Assembly (NCBI GenBank): GCA_021295675.1
Contig: JAGWBY010000082.1
Span: 4,749-19,091 of the forward strand
Source of the DNA: Candidatus Latescibacterota bacterium
Lineage (GTDB): Bacteria > Latescibacterota > UBA2968 > UBA8231
DNA: 14,343 nucleotides
Direction of reading: 5' to 3'
Shown here in pieces: positions 7,342 through 14,189 of the stretch. The translations under genes were made by a program, and so were the position numbers. Each line of letters opens with the position of its first letter. The stretch's first letter is position 1. The notes beneath the pieces are model-generated. The model did no database searches. It was not told where the DNA came from and saw only the letters and a program-made list of their open reading frames with translations.

Positions 7342-8007
7342 ATGAATGTCATCACGGTTGCCCGTCAGCTCGGCAGCTTTGGCGACTGGATCGCCGAGCA
7401 AGACTACGAATTTATCGACCGCCGCCTCGTCGAAGAGATCGCCAGCATCACCGATACTTCGGTCGAAGAGGTTGAGCGCTACGACGAAAAGGGGGAGGGC
7501 CGCCTCAGGTTCTTCCTCAAGAAATTGCTCGTGCCCGAAGTCGCTCCGGGGACTTTTCCCCTATCGGCTGCTGCATACGCGCCCGAGTTTGGGCTCGAGT
7601 TCCCCCACATGCGCGAGCATGAAGTCAGCGAAGCGACGTACCTCGACCGCGGCACGTACCAGCTACTCATCACAACCCTCGTGCAGGATTTCGGCCAAAG
7701 CGGCAAGGCCGTCGTCGTCGGCCGGGCCAGCCAGGTCGTCCTCGCCGATTTCCCCAATGCCTGCCACGTCAAAATCATCGCCCCGCTCGAAACGCGGATT
7801 GAACGCTTGGTGCAGACCCGCGACATGGATCGCGAACAAGCCCATAAACTCATCGAGCAACACGACCAGTGGCGGCAGAGCTACCTGCGCAACTTCCACA
7901 ACGCCGACTGGAACGACCCCCTGCTCTACGACCTGACGGTCAACACTGGCAAAATAGATCGAGAGGACGCCGTCGATCTGCTCGCCGGGTTCTTAGCCGA
8001 ATCTTAG
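7342..8007 (+). CDS. Cytidylate-kinase-like family protein
   Basis: This 221-residue protein belongs to the P-loop-derived cytidylate-kinase-like family (PF13189-type). I infer membership from the N-terminus NVITVARQLGSFGDWIAEQ, the YEFIDRRLVEEIA segment, AVVVGRASQVVLADFPNACH and the arginine-rich lid region APLETRIERLVQTRDMDREQA. The true substrate of this family is not settled, so a nucleotide-monophosphate kinase role is only inferred. Relatives usually carry about 6-10 more residues between the IAEQ-like and YEFIDR-like motifs (a helix such as VAEKLG), so a small in-frame loss is possible. Start ATG 7342 is chosen because homology begins at NVITVAR; in-frame upstream sequence is leader containing the promoter. 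The end overlaps the minus-strand sulfatase frame by 4 bases. Confidence 0.8.
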   Translation: MNVITVARQLGSFGDWIAEQDYEFIDRRLVEEIASITDTSVEEVERYDEKGEGRLRFFLKKLLVPEVAPGTFPLSAAAYAPEFGLEFPHMREHEVSEATYLDRGTYQLLITTLVQDFGQSGKAVVVGRASQVVLADFPNACHVKIIAPLETRIERLVQTRDMDREQAHKLIEQHDQWRQSYLRNFHNADWNDPLLYDLTVNTGKIDREDAVDLLAGFLAES

Positions 8008-9110
8008 AGATCAAACGAACGGGGCACCGGCCGTGCCCGTGCCCCGTGTAAAAACGCGTCGTCCGGGCGCGGCCAGCGCATTGCGTACTGCCGGCTGCGC
8101 TGGCGGCGGTAGCCCGCATCCAGCGCAGCAGACGGGCCGTAAGCTCGTTTTGCAGCGCTTGATGCTCGGGTCGGTCCCAGAGGTTCCACAACTCGTGCGG
8201 GTCTTGCTCCAAGTCGTATAGCTCGCCCTGGTCTTGGCCGATGTAATAGACCATTTTGTGCCGCTGGCCGCGCATCATCACCTGATAATTGTCCTCGCAG
8301 AACACCCACTCGCGCGGCGCGCAATCCGCGTCTCCCTCCAAGTATGACCGCAACGAGCGGCCCTCCAGGTAGCTAGGCACCTCTACGCCAGCCGCTTCTA
8401 GGATCGGCGGCCCCAAATCCATCAGCGAGACCAAGTCGCCGACCGCATCGCCCGTTTGCGTCCGACGACTGTCGCGCACGATCAGCGGCACGTGTACTAT
8501 CGGATCGTACATCAGCCATTTGTACGCCAGTCCGTGGCTTGTCCGCTAACTCCCCATCGCGCAGCACGCGCGGGGGCATCGGTCGCCCCGCGTACTGCTC
8601 CAGATGCCTCGGCAACGGGTCCCACGGCTCGTGCGGGCCGGTAAAACCTACTTGTAAGAAAAACGGTTGTTGGCCCTTGTAATCGCGGATCCAAGTAAGG
8701 GCCGAGTCGCCGATAAACACATCCGAGTGAAAGCGCTCCTCCAAGTGCCAAGGGACGCCTTGGTATTTCTGTAGCCAATCGGGGTCGGTCTTGTTGCGGT
8801 CGTTGGGCCGCTCCAAGCCGTGAATCCGCAGATAGCGGCCCCAATCGTCGTCCGCCCAGCCCGAGTCGAGGTTCTTGCTAGTGGGATTCTCCACCACGAC
8901 CCGCTCGTGGAAGCCCCCGGCGACATCGCGCGGAGCAAAGTGCATCTTGCCGATGTTGACGCAGTGATAACCCGCGTCGTTGAGGTCTTGCACCCAATTG
9001 CGGTGGTCGGCCCAGTGATCAAAGCTGTACACGCCCGTATTGTGCGGGTACATACCCGTGAAGATCGCCGCCCGCGAGGCAATGCAGGTCGCGCCCGGAC
9101 AAAAGGCATT
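8004..9110 (-). pseudogene. Sulfatase, 5'-truncated with internal deletion and frame changes
   Basis: These are remnants of a formylglycine-dependent sulfatase. Homology starts abruptly at NAFCPGATCIASRAAIFTG. The C-x-A-S-R active-site motif is kept (its Cys codon is complementary to 9084-9086), but the first 50-60 residues with the metal-binding Asp pair are missing at 9111. The frame continues through HCVNIGKMHFAP and FFLQVGFTGPHEPWDP to ELADKP near 8535, then jumps to WLMYDPIVHVPLIVRDS near 8518 in another frame. The roughly 80-100 residues that normally lie between, including the second metal-ligand segment (DHG-type), are gone. A further frame change near 8125 may restore the C-terminus YAMRWPRPDDAFLHG with a stop at 8004. 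As it stands it cannot make a working enzyme. The sulfated substrate cannot be told. Confidence 0.85.
8019..8047. terminator. Hairpin at the convergent gene end, weak terminator candidate
   Basis: Bases 8019-8027 and 8039-8047 form a 9-bp GC-rich stem with an 11-base loop just after the kinase-like gene. There is no T run on the plus side (GTAAAAAC follows); the minus side reads TCGTTTGATC. It overlaps the likely last codons of the sulfatase remnant. Confidence 0.35.
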
Positions 9111-9111
9111 G
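9105..9111. other. Rearrangement junction joining two beheaded genes head to head
   Basis: Left of this point the minus strand reads sulfatase; right of it the plus strand reads the beta-propeller protein. Both reading frames lose homology to their families or paralogue here. Comparison with the intact paralogue at 10826 (same GCGGAGTATTCCCG string) places the break within a few bases of 9111. Base composition also changes here, from clearly GC-rich to more balanced. Confidence 0.7.
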
Positions 9112-10125
9112 CGGAGTATTCCCGAGGGTCGCAAGGCCCTCGTGTCGGACAATGGAGCCTATGTACTCTTGGTGGACGGCACCGGATATGCCTATGAAGC
9201 AAGCTCCCAGTCGGTAGAGTTGCTGGATGCACAGGGCACACTTCTGTGGGAGGCTAGGTTAGCCCCGGATGCTTTTCTGTCCCCCACGGGAGAGATGGTC
9301 GTCAGTCTTAATATCGAAGCGTCGAAAGACATTCCTTTTTCTTTTTGGGGACCGCAGGGGAAGCTAGCCGAATATGAATCCGTAGTGGGAAGAGCCAGTT
9401 TTTCCGCCGATGGCCAGCACCTGTTTGTTAGAGAATCTGTTCGAGACACGAGTCTCAGTGACTGTGTGTCTTTATTCGACAAGCAAGGCCAGCGGCTCTG
9501 GCAGCGCCATTGTCGGCCCTATGGGGAGCATCCCATCAACAAAGTATTCATTTCCGAGAGCGGCCGGTTCATGGCTTTTACTTACTACCGGAAGTCGTCT
9601 TGGAACCCAGGGTCGGAACCACCGCCTCCACCGGTGCCCCGTTACCTAGCAGTTTTGGATCAGAACGGCGATATGCTGTGGACACGGTCTCATACGGGAG
9701 TCTGGCATCTCACCTTCTCAGAGGAGGATGAGCTCATAGCTACGCTACAAAGAGGCGAAAGAGAATCAGCGCAGGAACCGGAAATCATCGTAGCGAATGT
9801 TCGTACGGGAGATACCCAACAACGGTTTGCTGTCGCTCTTCCCGAGAAAAGCATCCGTGGGTACCCCCGGTTGAGCTTTTTGCAGAACCAGAATCTGCTA
9901 CTAAGGTACTATCAACGTATTCCTAGGGACATTTTGGCGCACTTGCAGCTATTCGATTCGACTGGCGTCTTGTCTTGGGAGAGTATTTTTAATCCTAACA
10001 CTGAAGAGTGGGATGGTAGTGGTACTAATCCTGCATGGCTGGAAAAAGGTCCGTTGCTGGGCATCATGATGGGTCGGGTATTTCAACTATTAGACTTGAG
10101 TCCACATGACTCATCTGAGGAGTAA
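9111..10125 (+). pseudogene. Beta-propeller protein, copy 1, 5'-truncated
   Basis: This encodes about 337 residues matching the C-terminal three quarters of the intact paralogue at 10440-11801. Compared with that copy it lacks the signal peptide, the linker and the first blade, about 130 residues. Recurrent blade motifs of the form hydrophobic-D-x-x-G-x-x-LW are visible: LLDAQGTLLWEA, LFDKQGQRLWQRH, VLDQNGDMLWTRS, LFDSTGVLSWES. A Pro-rich insertion (SEPPPPPVPR) is absent from copy 2. The open frame continues upstream to an ATG at 9040, but that stretch is antisense to the sulfatase and is not part of this family. Internal start codons such as GTG 9142 lack a ribosome site. It is followed after 4 bases by a damaged M23 gene. 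It is probably not secreted or functional. Confidence 0.8.
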
Positions 10126-10129
10126 TGCC

Positions 10130-10453
10130 ATGCTTCGTCTCAGTCGCCGTGTTGTTGTATGCCTATTCGTTCTTTGTGGTTCCCTGTGGGGTCAGCCCAC
10201 TTTTCGTTGGCCGGTGGACATGGCAGGGGTCCGTAACTTCACTAGCAACCTCGGCGAACCCAGAACCAATCCACGTGACGCCACCGATTATCTTCACCAT
10301 TGGCCCAAGGGCCTTGGTATTCCCAAGACCAATGGAGACACCATTCTCGTTGTTGATCTATCCGACAGCATAGGGATCTTTCACTCCCTATCGTTGTCTT
10401 TGGCACTACGCCCACCACCCACGTGCAAGGAGGCTACCCATGGCTGTGCCTGA
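10130..10453 (+). pseudogene. M23 (LytM-like) peptidase, copy 1, truncated with zinc ligands lost
   Basis: The ATG at 10130 follows GAGGAG, as in copy 2. The signal peptide VVVCLFVLCGSLWGQ and the mature start PTFRWPVD are preserved and align with copy 2. Homology stops just after IPKTNG-T-I (about 10346), and the frame then runs through unrelated Leu/Ser/Pro-rich sequence to a stop at 10453, overlapping the next gene's start. In the first zinc motif, copy 2 has WHKGIDI but this copy has WPKGLGI: both the His and the Asp ligand are replaced (P59, G63). The HxH motif is missing altogether. It cannot be an active metallopeptidase. A short secreted peptide could still be made. Confidence 0.8.
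10427..10433 (+). promoter_or_regulatory. Strong Shine-Dalgarno sequence of propeller copy 2
   Basis: AAGGAGG lies 6 bases before ATG 10440, the best ribosome site in the window. It fixes the start of the intact propeller gene and shows that the truncated M23 copy 1 frame, which runs past it to 10453, is not the gene served here. Confidence 0.85.
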
Positions 10454-11801
10454 ACCTCGATTTCACAATCGGTTTCGCTGTCCATTCTACCGCACGGCGA
10501 CACTTGGCTGGTTAAACCTCTGTCTTTGGGTGTTCACGATACTGGGTTTGTGGAGGCCCGTTCCTCTTGAAGCCCAACAAGCCCAAGCCGACCGTGAGCC
10601 GATTTATGAGCTGCGCTTTGAGGCGGATGAAGTGCGCGTGGTGCATAATGTGATAAGTCAGACGCGGAGGGAGGCTCCCGAGTCCGACTTGGATACGGGA
10701 CGCGCCAAAGGGTTGGGTCAGGCATCGAGTGAGCCTCCCTTGACGCACTTCCCCTTTCCGGTGGTGGCCAATAATCAGGCTAAGAAGCTCGTCTGGTTCA
10801 ATGCCGATGGCACCATCAAAGCCCAGCGGAGTATTCCCGGGGGTCGCAAGGCCCTCGTGTCGAATAATGGAGCCTATGTACTCTTGGTGGACGGCACCGG
10901 ATATGCCACTGAATCGGGTTTCCAGTCGGTTGAGTTGCTGGATGCACAGGGCACCCGTCTGTGGGAGGCCGTGCTTCCCTATTCGGCTTATTTATCTCCC
11001 ACAGGAGAAACGGTCGTCAGTGTGCGCAAAGGAGCGATGATGGAGTGGGCCGATTTTTCTATCTGGGGACAACAGGGCAAATTAGTCGAATATGAAACTG
11101 GAGTCAAAAAATTGAGTTTTTCCGCCGATGGCCAATTCCTATTGGTCGCCGAACTCATGGCTCAAGACATCACTTGTGTGTCGTTATTCGATAAGAACGG
11201 CCAGCGACTATGGAAGCGCCATTGCCAGCCCCATACGGTGCAATCCATCACCGATGTGTTCATTTCTAAGAGCGGCCGGTTCATGGCCTATGCTTATTAT
11301 ACTAGTTCAACGTCGCGTTATTTAGCAGTTTTGGATCAAAACGGCGATATGTTATGGACACGATCTGGTACAGTGGTATGGGATATTGCCTTCTCTGAAG
11401 AGGACGAGCTCATAGCTACACTGCAAGAAACCGAAGGGGGATCAGCGTATGATCGGGAAATCGTCGTAGCGAATGGCCGCACGGGCGATGCCCAACGAAG
11501 GTTTGCTACTCCTCGCCCCGAGGAAAGTCCTATTGGTGGATATACTCAGCTAAGTTTTTTGCGAAACCGTAATCTGCTGCTAAGGTACTACCAACGTACT
11601 TCGGATGGAGACATTTTGGCGCACTTGCAGCTATTCGATCCCACCGGCGTCTTGTCTTGGGAAAGTACCATCAATCCCGACACGGAAGACTGGAACAGTG
11701 TCAAGCCGTCATGGCAGCAAAAAGGCCTGTTGCTGGGCATCTCGATGGGTCGAGTGTTTCAGCTATTCGACTTAAGCCGCCACGATTTATCAGAGGAGTA
11801 A
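10440..11801 (+). CDS. Secreted beta-propeller protein, copy 2 (intact)
   Basis: This 453-residue protein has a long N-terminal leader: a basic start (residues 1-20) and a hydrophobic core in LNLCLWVFTILGLW, then a probable cleavage after PLEAQ. A polar linker (about 45-110) precedes a repetitive domain. Five to six blades repeat a beta-strand motif ending D-x-x-G-x-x-LW: VWFNADGTIKAQ, LLDAQGTRLWEA, the variant SIWGQQGKLVEY, LFDKNGQRLWKRH, VLDQNGDMLWTRS and LFDPTGVLSWES. This is the pattern of PQQ-like or WD-like propellers; no catalytic residues can be pointed to, so a binding or scaffold role is the reasonable guess. I do not recognise a named family. It is followed after 4 bases by the M23 peptidase, with the ribosome site of that gene inside its last codons. 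The two are probably made and exported together. Confidence 0.8.
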   Translation: MAVPEPRFHNRFRCPFYRTATLGWLNLCLWVFTILGLWRPVPLEAQQAQADREPIYELRFEADEVRVVHNVISQTRREAPESDLDTGRAKGLGQASSEPPLTHFPFPVVANNQAKKLVWFNADGTIKAQRSIPGGRKALVSNNGAYVLLVDGTGYATESGFQSVELLDAQGTRLWEAVLPYSAYLSPTGETVVSVRKGAMMEWADFSIWGQQGKLVEYETGVKKLSFSADGQFLLVAELMAQDITCVSLFDKNGQRLWKRHCQPHTVQSITDVFISKSGRFMAYAYYTSSTSRYLAVLDQNGDMLWTRSGTVVWDIAFSEEDELIATLQETEGGSAYDREIVVANGRTGDAQRRFATPRPEESPIGGYTQLSFLRNRNLLLRYYQRTSDGDILAHLQLFDPTGVLSWESTINPDTEDWNSVKPSWQQKGLLLGISMGRVFQLFDLSRHDLSEE

Positions 11802-11805
11802 GACC

Positions 11806-12732
11806 ATGATTTGTCGCTGTTCCTTCGTCATTCTCTCCCTGTTGGTACTCGGCAGCCCTCTGTGGAGCCAACCCACTTTTCGCTGGCCAGTGGACAGGGC
11901 CGGGGTCAGTAACCTTACTGGAAACCTTGGTGAACCCAGACCCGATGATATAAATGACCCCACCGTGCATCTTCACCATTGGCACAAGGGCATCGACATT
12001 CCCAAGACCAATGGCACTACGATCCGCATTCCCGCTGCTGGCAAGGTTACATACATTGAAAAGCTACCCAGCCAAGGGCAACTCAACGGGAGAGGTATTG
12101 TTGTTTTGCATCACGGCATTGATGGCAATCACATCGGATGGCATACGAGATTTTATCACATTGCACTGAGGAATAGTTTGGAGGTAGGTAAGATCCTTCG
12201 CTCCTCTGACGATGGTACGATGCCTACAGTGGGGACGGTTACGCAAGGCCATTGCCATTTCGAAGTCTATCAGTTTAATGCGGAGCGAAATGAAAACGAC
12301 CTCTACGGCAACATTGGGTCTGTGCGCAACCCACTCAACTACGCCGATCTGAACAACGACGCTCCCGACGCCGACAACCCGACGATAGAGGAGATACGAT
12401 TCAGTCTTTCCAACCGATGGGCCGAAAACTGGGATGAAAACCACCCCGAGAATGCGTTGGAGGCCGATGATGGCCAAGAAAAGTTTCTCGATCCCGTCGA
12501 GGAAGAAGAATATCCCGTTTACTTTCTCGCTCATGCCTACGACGACATTACGGATACTGGAGCTACTGGTCCCTATTCAGTGGAGTTTTCCATGTGTATG
12601 CATCAAGACTGTCGATGGGGAAAAGTAAGTACTTTCAAGTATCAATTTGATGATCTACGAGACGCCGATGGAATGGATTTGCAACTTGAAGAGGTGTATG
12701 CAACGGGGACCCAAGCCAATAACAGGACTTGA
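11806..12732 (+). CDS. Secreted M23 (LytM-like) metallopeptidase, copy 2, cut by an IS element
   Basis: It is predicted to hydrolyse peptidoglycan cross-bridges or similar peptides outside the cytoplasm with a zinc ion. A signal peptide (FVILSLLVLGSPLWSQ) precedes PTFRWPVD. The M23 core is complete: HKGID gives ligands His60 and Asp64, RFYHI carries the conserved His118, and HCHFE gives His149 (catalytic) and ligand His151. An acidic C-terminal region follows, with IEEIRFSLSNRW and PYSVEFSMCMHQDC, perhaps a beta-sandwich. The start has GAGGAG about 8 bases upstream. The 308-residue frame ends at TGA 12730-12732, whose last two bases belong to the IS30-type element, so this C-terminus is artificial. 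The original gene probably continued to 14178. The truncated product keeps the whole catalytic domain and might remain active. Confidence 0.85.
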   Translation: MICRCSFVILSLLVLGSPLWSQPTFRWPVDRAGVSNLTGNLGEPRPDDINDPTVHLHHWHKGIDIPKTNGTTIRIPAAGKVTYIEKLPSQGQLNGRGIVVLHHGIDGNHIGWHTRFYHIALRNSLEVGKILRSSDDGTMPTVGTVTQGHCHFEVYQFNAERNENDLYGNIGSVRNPLNYADLNNDAPDADNPTIEEIRFSLSNRWAENWDENHPENALEADDGQEKFLDPVEEEEYPVYFLAHAYDDITDTGATGPYSVEFSMCMHQDCRWGKVSTFKYQFDDLRDADGMDLQLEEVYATGTQANNRT

Positions 12733-12752
12733 ATTCAACTTGTAAGTGCAAT
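12731..12752 (+). repeat. Left terminal inverted repeat of the IS30-type element
   Basis: It starts GAATTCAACTTGTAAG and matches the reverse complement of 13807-13828 at 20 of 22 positions, with differences at positions 2 and 8. Confidence 0.9.
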
Positions 12753-12831
12753 CGTGCTGGAGCTGAAAAAGAAATGGCCAACTGGTATATTTCCTCAGAC
12801 CATTTCACACGCAGCACCGGACGGAGGCGCT

Positions 12832-13824
12832 ATGAGGACGTATCACCAGTTGACCGAGTATCAAAGATATCAAATTTACGCCTTGAAGAAAGCCGGGCAT
12901 ATCCAACAGCACATCGCCACGCTCTTGGGCGTATCGCCCTCGACGATTAGTCGCGAGCTCCGGCGCAATCGCGGTCTGCGTGGCTATCGTCCGCGCCAAG
13001 CCCATCAGCACGCGCTGGAGCGTCGCCGTGCAAAGGCCAAAGCGACCAAGATGACGGCGGCGGTTATTGGCCAGATTGAAGCGTATTTGCAGCGGCAATG
13101 GAGTCCCGAGCAGATTGCCGGCCGCTTGGCCGTCGACTCGGGCCTGCGCCTGAGCATAGAGCGTATTTATCAGCACATTCGCACCGATCGTCAGGTAGGC
13201 GGTACGTTGTATCGTCACTTGCGTCATAGTCAGAAAAAGCGTCGAAAACGCTATGGTAAAACCGATGCCCGAGGACAGATTAAAGACCGCGTTAGTATTG
13301 AGCAACGACCGGCGATTGTCGATACGAAACAGCGTCTGGGTGATTGGGAGATTGACTTGGTACTCGGTGCCCAACACCACGGGGCGCTAGTGTCGTTGGT
13401 CGAACGACGCTCGCGCTATACCCTGCTGGGCAAAGTCCAGTCAAAACAGGCCGCCGAGGTCGCGGCCAAAACGATTGAATTACTGGCACCGTATAAGACC
13501 TTTACCGAAACAATCACGGCCGATAATGGCAAAGAATTTGCCGATCATAAAGCCATCAGCCAAGCGCTAGATACGGCCGTCTATTTCGCCCATCCCTATC
13601 AGGCTTGGGAGCGGGGACTCAACGAGAATACCAATGGACTGATTCGCCAGTACGTGCCCAAAGGCACGGTGCTGGAGACGGTGCCACCAGAACGGATTCG
13701 ACACATTATGGAGCGACTCAATCATCGGCCCAGAAAAGGATTGGCATTTCAGACACCACACGAAATCTTAGGTCGAGAAGTAGGGCACGCATTTAATCAA
13801 AACGAAATTGCACTTACAAGGTGA
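12832..13824 (+). CDS. IS30-family transposase
   Basis: This 330-residue DDE transposase catalyses transposition of the surrounding element. The N-terminal helix-turn-helix reads YQRYQIYALKKAGHIQQHIA and VSPSTISRELRRN. The catalytic triad is Asp175 (DWEID), Asp231 (ITADNG) and Glu265 (LNENTNG), with 33 residues between the second Asp and the Glu, the DD33E spacing of IS30. Start ATG 12832 has GGAGG about 5 bases upstream; the frame is open back to 12754 but that part shows no family resemblance. The gene looks intact, so the element may still be active. The stop lies inside the right inverted repeat. Confidence 0.95.
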   Translation: MRTYHQLTEYQRYQIYALKKAGHIQQHIATLLGVSPSTISRELRRNRGLRGYRPRQAHQHALERRRAKAKATKMTAAVIGQIEAYLQRQWSPEQIAGRLAVDSGLRLSIERIYQHIRTDRQVGGTLYRHLRHSQKKRRKRYGKTDARGQIKDRVSIEQRPAIVDTKQRLGDWEIDLVLGAQHHGALVSLVERRSRYTLLGKVQSKQAAEVAAKTIELLAPYKTFTETITADNGKEFADHKAISQALDTAVYFAHPYQAWERGLNENTNGLIRQYVPKGTVLETVPPERIRHIMERLNHRPRKGLAFQTPHEILGREVGHAFNQNEIALTR

Positions 13825-13828
13825 ATCC
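13807..13828 (-). repeat. Right terminal inverted repeat of the IS30-type element
   Basis: Inverse of the left end with two mismatches in 22 bases. It contains the last codons and the stop of the transposase. Confidence 0.9.
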
Positions 13829-14178
13829 GCCTTGTCATAAAAGAGGAGATAACAGGCGATGACTCAAGCACCGACCCAGCCCATCAAGACAGCTATGACT
13901 ATGAAGATTACGACCGGCCTTGGGGTGAAGTCGGCCAAGGGGCAAACCGGCGGCTCACCGCCGCTTCGTATCGCCGGCGCGATTTTCTGCGGCTGCTGGC
14001 GGGTGGCTACGACGACGCGGGCGGGCATCCAGAGCCCTTTGTCACGCCCGAGCACGGACCGAACATCACGGTAGCAAACAACCATCAGCTGCCCGCGGTG
14101 TTCGGCAGTGTGCGGGCCTATTTCGGTTTTGTGTCCAACGGCGCGTTCCACTTGAGAGCTCAAACACAAACCCTCTAG
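13829..14178 (+). pseudogene. C-terminal remnant of the IS-interrupted M23 peptidase gene
   Basis: This frame has no plausible start codon near its 5' end, yet it reads as protein up to TAG 14176-14178: LVIKEEITGDDSSTDP, then an Asp/Tyr-rich stretch DYEDYDRPWGEVGQ, a basic segment YRRRDFLRLL, and an ordered-looking tail NITVANNHQLPAVFGSVRAY. Removing the 1098-bp element (a multiple of three) joins it in phase to the M23 frame as NNRT-C-LVIKEEITGDD; a three-base target duplication would also keep the phase. The joined protein would be about 424 residues. The stop overlaps the ribosome site of the next gene, as expected for the end of an operon gene. The alternative, a remnant of another gene, cannot be excluded. 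Confidence 0.6.
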
Positions 14179-14189
14179 GAGGCATCATC

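Larger units (their letters stand above)
9111..12025 (+). repeat. Tandem duplication of a propeller-peptidase cassette
   Basis: Copy 1 spans about 9111-10346 and copy 2 about 10826-12025 in the matched part. Both hold the propeller gene, a 4-base gap after its stop, and the start of the M23 gene, in the same order. Protein identity is roughly 70% by eye across the propeller. The first 80 bases (9111-9190 against 10826-10905) differ at only about three positions. Confidence 0.85.
12731..13828 (+). mobile_element. IS30-family insertion sequence, 1098 bp
   Basis: The element is bounded by 22-bp inverted ends and holds one transposase gene with its stop inside the right end. Length and content are normal for IS30-type elements. 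With these boundaries the flanking triplets are CTT and GCC, so no exact target duplication is seen. CTT recurs two bases further out on the right (13831-13833), which may be chance. The insertion lies inside the M23 peptidase gene. Confidence 0.9.

Noticed and set aside
9040..9110. ATG at 9040 as the start of propeller copy 1
   Set aside because: Those codons are antisense to the conserved sulfatase active-site region and have no match in the intact paralogue; no ribosome site is convincing.
8648..9241. Long minus-strand open frame over the sulfatase region
   Set aside because: It is a shifted frame of the sulfatase with Arg/Thr/Ser-rich shadow sequence; the sulfatase motifs are in the adjacent frame.
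10370..10391. 7-bp hairpin after the truncated M23 copy 1, possible terminator
   Set aside because: The stem is short with an 8-base loop and no T run, so it was not listed as a terminator.
12728..13833. CTT on both sides of the IS as a target site duplication
   Set aside because: It needs the right boundary two bases beyond the matched inverted repeat and would break the frame continuity seen with the 22-bp boundaries; it may be chance.
13972..14007. Twin-arginine-like motif RRRDFLRLLAGG in the C-terminal remnant
   Set aside because: It is internal, has no start codon in front and no hydrophobic segment after it, so it is not a Tat signal; the resemblance is probably chance.
13859..14074. 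Open frame starting at ATG 13859 (71 codons) behind a GAGGAG sequence
   Set aside because: Its product is a Thr/Ser/Pro/Arg-rich shadow without protein-like character. The neighbouring frame reads as ordered protein and ends on the next gene's ribosome site.
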